DNA of 64,000 nt from positions 1,488,001 to 1,552,000 of the forward strand of contig JALUTQ010000005.1 in NCBI GenBank assembly GCA_032718865.1. Direction: 5' to 3'. Made by a program: the position numbers and the translations under genes. Positions 1 to 11,800 of this stretch are shown here, one piece after another (the first letter of the stretch is position 1; the number at the start of each line of letters is the position of its first letter). The notes under the pieces were generated by a model. The model made no database searches. It was not told where the DNA came from and saw nothing but the letters and a program-made list of their open reading frames with translations. This DNA is from Tilletia caries. Taxonomy: Eukaryota > Basidiomycota > Exobasidiomycetes > Tilletiales > Tilletiaceae.

Positions 1-3000
1 GTGAGTTCCTCAACGCTGTCGACCATCGTTGCCTTCTTCGCAATCCCGTCTTCAGCGCGACCGATGCCGTGCTCCATGTCCACCAAAACGTTCTCCTCGG
101 ACCCCTGCGATATCTCATCCACCGACATGGCGCGGCTCCGTTGCGCGGATGTCTCCGGAGCAGCCGACGAAACACTGTCGGAAGAAGATTCTGTACCGGC
201 AACTCCAGGATCGGGCGTCTTCCTTCCACTGTTGCCGACTCTTTTCGGTACGATGATTGGCTCCGATTCGTCGTCGTCGTCCAACTGGTACTCCTCCTCC
301 GAGTCCGGCACAGTGGTGCTGTGCCGCTTTGACCGGCGCACAACGCTGTTTTTCTGCTCCTGCTCTTGCTGTGCTTTGCGCTTGAGGATGAGGCGAGGGT
401 GAACGATGATGGCGAGGTACCAGTGCAAGTGCTCGTTGATCGGAACGATGAGGTAGTCCTTTTGGAAGATGTCCACCCTGCTCGTCCACTTCCGCACGTT
501 CTCGTACAGCTTGAGGTGGTCCTTGCCTTCACTCAGCCTCTTGTAGAAGAAGGAGCTGTAGAGGTACATCGCCTCCGCAAGTCGGGCTCCAGCCTCACCC
601 TCGTCCCGCTTCTGATCGAGGATGTATTTGAGACCGAATTCGATCAAAGTGTCGTTGAGGAACTCGCCTTCGTCCAGCTTGGCGAAGTCTGAAGGGAATA
701 GAGATATGGCGCCTGGCCCGCCTCGTATTGGCCATCTCAAGATTTGCGTGTCATCCGCCTCGGTGATGCGAGCTTTGCCCCTGACTGCCCTGGCCACTCT
801 CGCATCTGCGCTCGCCTTCGCAGTGGATGCCGAAACGAGGTCATTGATGTCCATGTCGCTATCCTCGCTCTCTTGGCGACGTGTTTGAATGCGGGCGCTT
901 GATCTCGGCGGCTGGATGTATTCGGACACGGAGCGCGCGTCGACCTTCTTCCTGTGACTTGGAACGTTCGACACGGAGCGCGTGTCGCCCTTCTTCGGGA
1001 TGTCTGGAAGCGGCTGCTGTCTGGCCCTCTCCATAAGAATGGATCTCGAATCCTTGACCGATTTGACGAAGAAGTGGTCGGCGGCGATTGGCTCCTGCAC
1101 TGAGCTTGAAGCAGGAGGCATGGGCTTCGCACGCTTCATCGGGAGCGTCTTCATCTTCGTCTGCGACTCGTATTGGCCCTTGAGAGTGTTGATTGCAGCC
1201 CGGTCCAAATATTCGAAGTGCGGGTGATGTATGGATGATTTGTTTGACTTGGCCGACTTGAAGAACCCGGAATTGCACCATTTTTCCCACTCGACGGCGA
1301 AGGCTTGCAGGTTGTCGGGCCTGATGAGACCACAGAGCGATCTGGCGCTTTTCTCGGACGCCACTGCTCGTATTCAACAGACAGGAGGTGAGACAGCGAT
1401 AAATCAAGAACATACACAACGTGGTTCTCCATACTCACTGGTATCGAACTGACCGTTCATGGAGAGCTTTTTGACAAGGTGGAGCATCGGCGACTCCTCC
1501 AACCATTCGACATGGAAGAAAGGAATTTCTGGGGTGCTAGAGCGGTTTTCGGATTTGGCCCGCTGCGGCAACGTTCGAGCGTCGTTGGGCAAATCAGCAC
1601 AAATATCGTAACAGCGGGGATTTTGAGAGAGAAGCTCACCGTGACTGTACTGAGCTGACTGGGGTCAAAATTGAGACTCGAGTCACCGTCCGACGACTTC
1701 GATTGTTTCAACTTCAGTTGGACGTGGGCATGTTGTTCGAAGGCGATCTTGTGTGGACCCGGAATGTACTCTTCTCCGACGAAAAAGTGATCAAACGTGA
1801 ACGTCGTGGCGGTCGCCGATCCAGCCTCGTCCTTTGGATTTGCTCGCTTCGAGTTCTTCAGCCGTGTCGTGTTCCCAGTATCGGAGTCGTATTGAACGTA
1901 GTCATCTTGCGCTCTTTGCTTCTGCCGAGTGTCCTGTTGCCGCCGCTCTACGTTCTTCATCATCCCACGCCCACCGTTCAATTGGAGCCGTTCAATGAGC
2001 GGGCTGGTAGATGATTCCGACCTTGAGCTTGTTCCCGGCCGCTGTGCGCGTGCTTTCTCTGCCACGCCAGCAACAGCAATCGCAAGCCGTGCCTCACCAT
2101 TGGTCGCAAGCGGTGCCTCCCCATCAGATGAAACCGTGACGTGGGACGTCTCTCTGACAAGTCGAGACGTAGAGGAAGAAGTTTCGTCCACTCTGGGTCG
2201 TTTTCTGCTAGGTTCCGACTTGGCCAATGATCGTGCCTCTGTATCGCTATCGGAGATGCAAACCGGATCGTCCATAGCGACATCTGGTTGCATGGACCGG
2301 CCTTTGATCTGTGTTGAAAGCCGAGGGGGTAGCATGTCGATTGGATCATTCGAGTCGTCTTGTTGCCCGTTTTCTTGTAGAGGGTTCAACAAATGATTGT
2401 TGTTACCCAATCCCATGTAGAGAGGGTTTTGGTGGTTGCCTTTGGCAGGAGATGGCTTCACCGCCCTCGTTCGAGAGTCAGCAGCGTCCTCGTCTTCACT
2501 GTCTGGAACTTCTGTAGACGCTGAGGGGTCCTTCTCGCTGAACACCAATTGTCGACTAGACGTCCCCTCGAGCAATTTTCCCTCGGAAGGTACTCGCGCA
2601 GCGCTGGGGGCCGAAGGGCTTGACGACGCTGCTCCCCCGATTGACCATCCCTTCCTTTTTTGTGTTGAGACAGTTTTGAATTGTTCATGGTGGCTATGAG
2701 GCGCTGTCGGCTGCAGCTGAGACGATCCTGTTGTTGCCCCAGTGCTCGCTGCATCAGGATAACCACGAGCCTCGTAGTTTCTCTGTGATGCCGGCGAAGG
2801 GCCGTCTGGTGCCAACTCCAATCTCCTTGCTGTTAGCGCAAAACGAGTTTGAAGATCAGTTCGGGCCAGGGGCTCATAGACCATCGCTTTCGAACTGAAA
2901 GACTCACAATTATTCATTTGACCGGCTATAATGGAGGTCGTAGGCCGGCTGGAGGATGCATGCGACGACGCCGAGGCGCGGCCGCCCATTCTTCGACTCG

Positions 3001-3552
3001 CGGGGCCTGACGCTTGATATGGCACACTGTGCTGTGTCTGCTTTGAACCCCCACTACCAGAAGTCCCTGGTGGAATCTGTCCAAGTAGAAAAGGGGTGGC
3101 GCTTTTCGAATGGTGAGTATTCTTTGGCGGCATGGGTACCACGTATGGTGAAGCGGTACTGCGTGGAGTAACGCCATACGGAGGCTGACCCTTTTGGCTG
3201 ATTTGCGCTTGGCCATATGCATGCTGGGCCGCTCGATCGCTTGGCTGGTGCTGAATGGGTGGTATTCCGTAATTTGGACTTCACGCGCGAAGCATATGGG
3301 GGGGGAGACAGACCATCGAGAGCAAATGTTAGCAAGCCAGCTAGCAAAGAAGTTCTCGCTTCGCACCAACGAGGAAGACCAGCTGACGGGCATGGAAAAA
3401 ACTCACACTAACGGTTGCCCACCTGAGCCTGATGCGTTCCTGTGCTGATCTTGTCCGGTAGATGGTCGGGCAAATCTCCCGGCCGTGTTGTGAGAGTTCC
3501 CGTGCATGATATTGCGCGCCGACATGTCGGTCCAGTTGTTCAAGTTGGACAT
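1..3552 (-). CDS. ULP2: Ulp2/SENP6-7-type SUMO-specific cysteine protease (3' end outside window)
   Basis: The protein removes SUMO from poly-sumoylated nuclear proteins. The peptidase domain starts near 740 and reads leftward: a segment with PSDFAKLDEGEFLNDTLIEF, then FFYKRL and KWTSRVDIFQKDYLIVPIN, ending in EHLHWYLAIIVHP near 400, whose HW carries the catalytic histidine. A long acidic Ser-rich insert follows (about 390-1), as is usual for the Ulp2/SENP6-7 branch; the catalytic Asp and Cys would lie left of base 1. The N-terminal half is disordered and Gln/Pro/Ser-rich. I start it at the ATG at 3552 (MSNLNNW) because the frame runs through a GTGAGT intron (3406-3279) into the long exon. 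Other introns: 1639-1563, about 1436-1372, and a probable 78-bp intron near 2907-2830 whose length is a multiple of three. Family assignment is firm; the exact ortholog name is inference. Confidence 0.88.
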
Positions 3553-4487
3553 GTCAGGCGCGCTGATCCTTCACCACCGAGGAGACGAGAACTTCGGAGC
3601 GCAGTTCGCCCTCGAACGCAATCGACGATGTGAATCTTCGAAGTCGTGCGCCAGTTGTATGCTCGCTCAGCCTGCGGAGAGAGATCGCGGACGCCGCTGC
3701 TATGAACCGAAGCTCCCGAGGCCGTCCGCTGTGTCTGCTGCTCGGCCCTTCGGAAGGACTCAGCTGCGCGAATCAGAATTTGCGCACACCGTATCCCGTA
3801 TCCGCAAGTGCTGAGCTCGAAGGAACCCGAAGCTGGATAAAATTGGACTTGCTGCGCGCGCAGAGTACGGGGGCGATGGTATGCGTCTACCCTTCCGTTC
3901 TGGGGATCGTGGCGGGGGCCGGCGATGCGCGAGGTCGAGACGTGGAGCTCGAGCGTCCTACCGGAAGACCTCAAGGCTCAAGTCGATCTGTTCGTTCGCT
4001 GAGTCTCACTCGCTGAGCCCGCGCTCCAATGCCTTCTGACTGACGGCGGGGCGAGGCGTGTGCACGAAAGGCGGCAGTGCGTCGCGAACTGTGAGTGAAT
4101 GAATGCTGCCCGCTGCCCAGCTGTCGATGCTGCGATGCTGCGATGAGGCGACGTTCAATTTTCCCTTTTCGCAGTCGTCTGAGCAAGCTTTCGAGGTGAG
4201 TCGAGAAGTTTTGTAATCGCCACATTACAAAAGCAGACCACCACGTTGTAATCTCATCAACCATGGACGCGCCACGACGCGTTCTGAAGTCTGAACCCGT
4301 TCACGCGTTCCAAAAGTTCAGAAATTCAGCGCTCGATACGTAAGTTCAGACGAAGGCAGCGCGAGAAGATGCTCGGAACTGTATTGCTAGAAGGAAACCA
4401 GGAAGCAGTTTATGTGATTGTGAAACAACGTCGAGCGTTGAGCGCCGCGCCGTGCTCTCTCCCAGCCCAAAGAACAAGGGCCACCCT
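3553..4487. other. Intergenic: SUMO protease 5' region and EMC2 3' flank
   Basis: I see no convincing coding exon or RNA gene here. It lies upstream of the SUMO protease start and downstream of the EMC2 stop, so it should hold the protease promoter and EMC2 3' UTR. Short open frames on both strands lack splice support or family resemblance. Confidence 0.5.
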
Positions 4488-5732
4488 TCATTGCGCAGAA
4501 AGTACCTTGCGAACGGCCTCCCTCACATGCGACGGCGGTGCCGAGCTTCCCGAGCTCGCATATGCCTTGTTGAGCAGCAGCTCCGTCGCAAGGGTGTCGA
4601 TAGCTTTGATTTCCGAGGGTGGAGGCGGGCTCACGCTCTCGTCGGCTTCGCTGTCGTCCTGGCCTTTTCGTTTCGAGATGGTCGAGGAAGTCGGATTGCT
4701 GAGGAAGTACGCGGAGCACTGTGGATGAAAGTTCTGTCAGCATTGAAGAGCGGAGAACAGCGTAGATGTTGCTTGAACACGTACCGCCTTCAGACCCCAG
4801 AGCGCCCGCACCCACGGACCCGCTCTCCTCTCGGATTCAACTCCCTTCCCTGCCTCCTGAGGACACATCTCAATCACCCGCAGGTATTCCCTCCACGCCC
4901 GCGAGATGTATGCAGGCGTTCCGACCGAGTACAGCGTTTCGGCGTACTGCAGCACGTAGAATGAGTTTTGAGGAGAGAGGAGAAGGAGCTCTTCGATGGC
5001 GTAGAGAGATTGCGGTAGCCTGTGCAGAAGCGTCGTTGTCAGTAATTGTACAGATGAAGCGAGTGAAAGGGTGGGGAGGAGGGGTGACGCTCACATGTCC
5101 TCGGCAGCATAGAGGCTTGCTAGTTGCAGCCATGCTTCCGTGTCGGCATACACGGTATCGATGAACTCGAGAAGGGCCTGGATGGCCTTCTGAGGACCTC
5201 CGCGCTTATCAGTCCGCGGAAGCGAAGCCAGCAGGGCAATCCTTCTCTTCAGGACCAGCTGTTCCAACAGCATACATAACCATTGTCAGCTCCCCTCTCT
5301 TGCCATTCGAAATCGAGCAGTACCGCAGTCACTCACCAAATTCGTCTCATCCTTCTGCAGCAGTCCATCATACAACTCCAACGCCTTCCCAAACTCGCCC
5401 TTCCCCTCCAACAACATCCCCTGTAACACCCCCACCCGCGCACTCTCCTCAAACCGGACCCCCAACCGCTCTATACAAATCTCAGCCAAATCCCACCGTC
5501 CCAAATCAATAGCCGCACTCGCAAGCTGCTCCAGCACAGGCCAGAGGTCGTCGCCCAGCTTGCGCGGGGAGGAGAGCGCGCCGTGTTCGAGAAGGTAGTC
5601 GCCTGCGCGGAGGACGAGGGTGGGTGAGCGTTCGGGTCGTTTGCGGAGCGCGGAGAGGAAGGCGAGCGCGCTTTGGAAGGTGAGGGGAGAGGGGAGGGTT
5701 AGGGGGCCGGGGGTGGAGGTTAGGTCGAGCAT
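4488..5732 (-). CDS. EMC2: ER membrane protein complex subunit 2 (EMC2, TPR protein)
   Basis: EMC2 is the cytosolic TPR scaffold of the ER membrane complex, an insertase for tail-anchored and multipass proteins. Exon 1 (5732-5337) contains LERLG-type helical repeats, ending in a TPR with GMLLEGKGEFGKALELYDGL. Exon 2 (5258-5095) carries LKRRIALLASLPRTDKRGG and TEAWLQLASLYAAED. Exon 3 (5019-4785) has EELLLLSPQNSFYVLQYAE and ALWGLKAV, the order seen in EMC2 proteins. The last exon ends with the TGA at 4490-4488; the intron acceptor is at about 4739 or 4725, both in frame. Introns have GTGAGT, GTGAGC and GTACGT donors. The start is the only upstream ATG in frame (MLDLTSTPGP). It shares a ~250-bp divergent promoter with the small membrane-protein gene at 5981. 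Confidence 0.88.
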
Positions 5733-5745
5733 GATCTGCGGGCGC

Positions 5746-5775
5746 GGCGAGTGCGAGTGCGAGTGCGAGTGCGGG
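5746..5775. repeat. (GAGTGC)n microsatellite in divergent promoter
   Basis: About five units of the hexamer GAGTGC lie just upstream of the EMC2 start, between it and the divergent gene at 5981. It is a simple-sequence repeat with no coding role. Confidence 0.7.
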
Positions 5776-5980
5776 TGTGTGCTGGGTGGGATGGTGGTGC
5801 ACGTCCCTATGTATGCTCAATGCTGGCCCTCTTCTTGTGCCCAGGAAGCCGAGTACATATGGAACGCCGGCCCGAAGTTCCCGGCGAGCGACCTCGACAC
5901 CGACGAACCAGCGCTGCTTCTTGCGGACCACAACATCGTCCCCCTTCCTCATCCTCAATCCCAGACACACAACACTCACC

Positions 5981-6566
5981 ATGGTGCGTAGTATGCCTCG
6001 TCTCTACCCCCCTCCCGCGTGTATGCTGACGATTTTCCTCTCTGGTTTCTTTGGTGTCACGCAGGGTGCAGGACCACGCTACCCTTACCCCAAGGAAGTC
6101 TGGTCGCCCGCCGGCGGCTGGTGGACTCGGTACGTTGCTCTCGTTCCCCCTCGCGTCTCAGTCTCTCCGTCTCTCTGAACAAATCTTCGTTCTTTCCCTC
6201 GGTGCAGCCCCACGAACTGGGCCTCCAACACGGCTGTCTGCGTCGGCGCTATTGGCGTCCTCACATACGGATTGTGGTCATACAGCGCTGATCGCGAGGT
6301 GAGTGCGCCCCCTGGACTCCCAGTCGCGCGCGGAGGAAATTTGTACTGACATTTCTCGTCTCCTTCTCACTGCGCCGTCCCCTTTTCTCTTGCGATAGTG
6401 GCGACACCGCTCTCCCACCCGCGCAATTCCATCGATGCTGGTGAGTCAAGTCGTCGGTGAATGCACGAATTCCACGGTCGATCCGTAATCTGACAGCGCA
6501 CTCTTTCCGAGTTGGCAGTGGTCAAGACAATTCAGGGAGGGCGAGCTCAAGGTCAAGGAGCCCTGA
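5981..6566 (+). CDS. Small single-pass membrane protein, possibly mitochondrial inner-membrane subunit
   Basis: Five exons (5981-5983, 6065-6129, 6208-6298, 6399-6440, 6519-6566) give a protein of about 80 residues. The first exon is only the ATG. The N-terminus reads GPRYPYPKEVWSPAGGWW, followed by one hydrophobic segment (VCVGAIGVLTYGLW), then a basic stretch WRHRSPTRAIPS and a charged tail LKVKEP. All introns have GT..AG ends with GTGAGT-like donors. The layout, an aromatic N-terminus, one helix and a short matrix-like tail, resembles small accessory subunits of fungal respiratory complex I. That is an impression, not a match I can prove. The coding frame holds only with these splices, which supports the model. 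Confidence 0.62.
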
Positions 6567-6818
6567 AGGTTGGAATGCCTTCAGGATTATCGTCGACAGA
6601 CCCCACATGTGCCAGCAATTCATCTCTCGCATCAGCATACAATGGAATGGATGTGAACGCCGCCAGGTCTCAGCTCAGACCGAGTCAGCTGGCTTCCAGC
6701 GCCGCGGAATCCAAACGGAGTTTCTATCGGAAAACATGAGGGACGTCCAAGCTGGGAAAGATAGATTCGAATCCGGGACCAGTTCGTGACAGGAATTCAG
6801 ACAGCATACACCCTGGAA

Positions 6819-8328
6819 TTACGCTGACGGTCCACGGCCGAGCTCTGACCCGAGCTGATAGTTGACCAGCTGCGAAGGAGAACAGCAAGGTCAGAGAACA
6901 ATTGAAGAGGAAAGCGCATACAGTGGGACGAAGCTGTTCTCACCTTGTCCCAGTCCACTCGCTGCCGTGTGATGGGCAACGCCCTACGCAAGTTCCGCAT
7001 GGCCTTCTCCGCAAACTGTTCACTCAACACCTCTCCCAACTCGCGCTGGAAGACCTCCTCATGTTTCCCGATGATGGTAAAGAGCAGATTGGACAGGGCC
7101 GCATTCCGCTTCTCCGGGTCGGAGGAAGGCAGGGATGCCGGTAAGGGGAGGAATGCGGAGTCCTTTGGTGAGCCTAGGTGGAGCTGGACGTTGCCGTCCT
7201 CGTAGTAGTGGACGTGGAGGGCGATGTGTGCTCGGAGAGTGCCGAGTGGGGAAGCGTCGATGTCTGCTTCGGCGGTGCCGGGTGCGGGAACAGCGGGGCG
7301 TGGGGTGTAGGTGTATGAAGAGCGCCAACGTCCGGCCCTGTACATGCGTTTATGACATATGATGAACTGTCAGCAACGATGCAAAGGATAAGATGTTTCA
7401 GCTTGAAGGGGTAAGGGACGCACCAGAAGTTCTGTGGGTTGAAGCGGTTGCCTGTGATGTGAATGACGAAACTGGGTGTTCCAGCCCACTCTGGTGGAGA
7501 CTTTGCCCCTGTGGAAGTCTCAGCGGCAGGCGCCGAGGTTGCAGCATCTGACTCCTTCTGCTCCGCCTCAACTGCTTCGGTCGCCTCGACAGCTGTGACT
7601 GCATCGTCCATATTCTCGAGCTTGCTTTCCGAGACGGTCTCTTCTGCAGCCTGCTTGACCTCCTCACTGGGAGCAGAAGCAGCGTTTACGACTGCGGAGG
7701 ACGCCGCCTGAGCGGTCGCAGATGCGGAGAGAGGGGCGTATGTGACGAAGACGGCACCTACGCCGTCGGGAAAGTGGTTGCTCAGGTAGGCATCTACGCT
7801 AGCCTGCAAGGCGAGACGGAGGGGTTCGAGCTCCGGGTTCGGCGGATGAGGCTGGATATCGGAAGCAGCGAGGATCCAGTGGTCAAAGGCGAAGGATTGG
7901 GAGGTGGAAGGGTCGAAGTAGCGGGGCAACGCAGCCCCTTGCCACTCCTGCTCAGTCGAGGAAGCGAGCTGTCCAGCCCGGCAGATGATAGTCGTGCGCT
8001 CGGCCCCGGGCAGTCGGAAGGGCACGAGCTGGTCGGTGTTGTAGGACTCGAGCGCACGGGTTGCGTGTGCCTGGAAGAGAGCGGCCTCCTCGGTGGCGGA
8101 GGCGTGTGTGGAACCCTCGGGGAGGGTGGAGTGCAGGATGGAGGACAGGTTTCCGTACACGTTTGCGATCTGTCCGGGGGGCGTCTGGAGGAGGAGACTG
8201 GAGGCGAGGGCTGCGCGCTGCTCCGGCGTCGGCGGGACTTCTTCGGCGACGGACATGCTTTCTGAGTGTGACGCTGCTGCTGATGGTCTTCTGGCTGCTG
8301 CTGTCGTTGATGCTGTCGCTGCCATCAT
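6819..8328 (-). CDS. CAP1: F-actin capping protein alpha subunit
   Basis: This subunit pairs with the beta subunit to cap actin barbed ends at cortical patches. The N-terminus has the family pattern RAALASSLLLQTPPGQIANV followed by the FDHWILAASDI region. The C-terminal half has WRSSYTYTP and HVHYYEDGNVQL, then KAMRNLRRALPITRQRVDW. The last exon gives LVNYQLGSELGRGPSA and stop. Exons: 8328-7424, 7337-6944, 6869-6819. An ATG at 8256 (MSVAEEV) is an alternative start nearer the usual family N-terminus. Between the two halves sits an Ala/Glu-rich acidic insert of about 60 residues (near 7700-7490) not expected in the family; its reading frame is open and it is not bounded by splice sites. Confidence 0.9.
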
Positions 8329-8814
8329 GGGAAGGACGTGCGCTGGGAGGCTCAAGGGGAAAAGCGGGAGTATTTTCAGAAGGTCCAAGCGTGAAATTAT
8401 GGGAGCAATTTTGAAAAGTGCTTTTGAGATGCGCACACGCCCAGCTTCTGAGTCTGAACCACTTCCGCACTCCGCTTTCTCGCTCACGGCTTCGCCTCGA
8501 CAGCGTCCAGCTTCTGTATAAAGTCAACCGGATCGCTGACAACGACAACGACGCGCACAGCAGCGCACAGCAGCAGGCGCATCTCAACATCCAGGTGAGT
8601 GCCGCGTCTTTTGATCCTGATCCGCTCTCTGCTGGCCACGTGCGCTGACCCGGGTCGCTCTCCCACAGGCATACATACGACATATACCACGCTTCAAAGC
8701 TTCAACGCGCATATACGAGTACATACCTCAAGCGACCCTTGCCATAATCTATGTCCAACCCTTCCTACCAGCTTCTGGCAGCGCAATAACGACCTCTTTG
8801 CTTCCAGCCCAACC
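8329..8814. promoter_or_regulatory. Divergent promoter and 5' UTR with a leader intron
   Basis: This 486-bp space separates capping protein alpha from the Zn2Cys6 factor. On the plus strand a GTGAGT donor at 8595 and a TCCCACAG acceptor ending at 8668 mark a likely 74-bp leader intron before the factor's start codon. No other element is clear. Confidence 0.5.
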
Positions 8815-8850
8815 ATGGCTGACCAACACAACATCTCAGGCGGAAGCAGC

Positions 8851-8883
<33 letters not shown>

Positions 8884-11800
8884 CCCCATCGAGACCATCT
8901 CCAGCAACTACAACACAGTCATTTCCACCATCCCTTCCCGTCCACACACCATCCCTATCTGTACTCCCAGCAACACCAGCAAGCCGCCCATCACCCTACC
9001 CTTGGATTCCTCCCACCTGATCACCTTCCCGATCCACATCAGTCTCCAGCGCCTGTTTCCGTCCACCACCCGGGCTTCCCGCCCCCTGCCCAACCTTCGT
9101 TCTTTTCGCCAAGCCCTCATCAGGTCCCTCAGTTTCATCACCACCAACAGGCTCACATCTATCACCACCAACAGGCCCCACAACATCAACACCATGAAGG
9201 ACCTCCTCCCGGGTCCCATTCACACCCTGCTCAGCAAATGGAACAAGGCTTCGGCTCGGGCATGCCCCAGGGAATGCCCGGTGGCGGCAGCTCTCCGACA
9301 GCAGTAGGAGGTGAGATGTTGAATTTCCCGCCAAACATGCATGGAAACTTCGGCGCGCCGTCTGTAATGCATACAGCAGGCGCGTTGGCGCCCGAATCCG
9401 CGCTGGAGAGCTCGCCCGATAGCGCACGGGCGCGGAAAAAGTTGGGCGCACAGTTTAACGGCCGACGGACTCAGGCGATCATGGGCGCGCCTCAGACTGC
9501 AAACTCTGTCGAGTTCAGCGCTGGGCAACCCGGCATGACCCCCTTACAGCCACCCCCTCTGGGCTTCTCTTCCGCCCCTCCTTCCGAGAAACACGCTCCC
9601 ATGCACAACGCAAACGTGCCCACGCGCAAGCAGAACCAATCTTGCGACAACTGTCGAAGACGCAAGATCGCGTGTCGGCCGCCAGCTCCCCACGTCGACA
9701 ACCCACATCGTCGATGTGCCCATTGTCTCAACAAAAACGCTGACTGTACCCACAACTATGTGAATCGGGTCCAGGGCGCCAAGCTCGCCGGAGAGGTGGA
9801 GAGGCCGGGGTCGTCAGCTAAGAAGCCGAGGAATGGCGATGCTCAGATTGCCAATCCTGCCATGCGCAGAGCCGGTCAGCTCAGACAGCGCTCGTCTTCC
9901 TCTACAGCTCAGATCGCCGGCCCACGTTCAAGCGACGACGATGACGAGGAGGAGGAGAGTGAGGCAGATGATGAAGATGACCTGGAAGGTTCCGAAGGGG
10001 GCAAAGCTCGCCTTGCGCCTGGAGCACGCGATGAGTCCCCTGCCACCTCCGTCGAGACGGGCCCAGGACACAAGCGGAAACGGTCCCAGCCCGAATCGGT
10101 GAAGCGGGCGAAGATATCACACCCTCCTGCTGCTTCCGCTTCAGAGCACGATCCCCGCGCGTCGGGAAGCGGACCGCGCCTCCATCCGACGGCGCAGCTG
10201 ATCCGCTACCTCCTCTCTCCCTCGGACACGACACCTTTCCCATCTGCGGATACGATGTATCCTTCGTCTGCTGCAGCGGCCGCCTCGACTGCTTCCGCCT
10301 CGTACTTCCCCACCCCGCTCCGGCTTCCCATCCCGACCCGTTCGGCGCGTCGAGTTGCGACGGACGCACAGCTGCGCTCCGAAGTTCTCCATGACTTCGT
10401 CGAGAGCTTCCTGGCGATCGTCAACCCGCGCTTCGCCCTGCTCGACGCGCGTCGTGTCCGAGCGGGAATCTATCCATTCGAAGAGCTCGTCTTGGAGGAC
10501 GCTGACGACAGGGCCGGGTCTTCCGGCGCATCGGAGACGCGGTTTGGGAAGAAGACGAGGAGGAGGCGGTATCGTCATGCGGAGGAGTATCTCTATCGAT
10601 CCGATACCGACGGCGAGCAGGACGATGGTGGGCTGCCGAGTTGCGCACCTGCAACTCGCCAACAGCGAGACCAGCACGTGGCCCCCGCAACTCGTCATCA
10701 TGCCGACGGCAAGTCCACGGATATGAAGGCCGCTGGTGCGACGTCCACCTCAGCGTCTTCATCGCTCCGACCCCGACCATTGCCGGACGTTCTGATAGCA
10801 GTCGTACTGGCCTTCGGGGCCAAGTTCAGCTCGCACGAGATATTGGTAGCGGACCGAGCCGAATCGGCTACGTACCTTACAAAAGCGTGGGATATCTGCA
10901 AAGCGGACGCACGGGCGAGGCAGTCGAAGAGCGGGAGTATCGCCTATGGGAGCAGCGAAGAGGATGAGGATGAGGATGAGGAGGAAGAAGATGGTGTGGA
11001 TGAATATGCGATGGAGCCTTCCATCTTGTGTTCCGGCCGGTCTTCGATCACGAAGAACCTGCTCATCAAGGCCCAGGACGTGCTGGAGAAGCGGCGGGCG
11101 TTCGCCCTTCCCACGCTCACGAATGTGCAGGCGGCTCTGTTGATGGAGCCGCTGTTTGACCAGGGCGTGAGGTTGGACGAGCACAAGAAGGGGACGCCGA
11201 AGTGGGAGATGTTGGCGGAGCTGTTGCAACAGTTCGATCGGGGCACGACGGAAGAAGGGGCTACTGGCACGACGGACGCTTCCGTGTCGCACTGGCGTCC
11301 GCAACATGCGTCCGTAGGCCCCCTGTGGGCCCAGGACGCTAAGACGAGACGTCGACTCCTACGCACGGCCGCCGCTCTCTCGGCCCGTTCGCGCGGCTCG
11401 GATAACAGCGGTTCCCAGCCCTCGCTCGACTTCTGCGGTTTCTGGCACAGCGTTGCCCTTCGGCACTTACTCGAGCTGCGGCTGCACGAGGCGGACTACG
11501 TCGCGACGCTGTGCGACATTGACATCCTCTCTGCCCGTCGGCCGGATTTCTTTGGGGAGTCGGAGTTGGAGAGGAAGATGTTGGAGGAGGAGCTTAGGAC
11601 GAGCGTAGATGCTGAGCGGGCGAAGATGGACGTCGGCGAGAAGGGTGATGCGGGTGGGGTTGGCGGTACCGGCAAGGCGATGGTGTCGTACAAGTTGAAT
11701 GCACTAGACGCTGCCATTGGCGCGACGAACAGTCTGGGCACCCTTGCGCAGTCGGCCTGGTGGATGGCTTCGACGAGCGACGCGATTACGTCGGCTTTCT

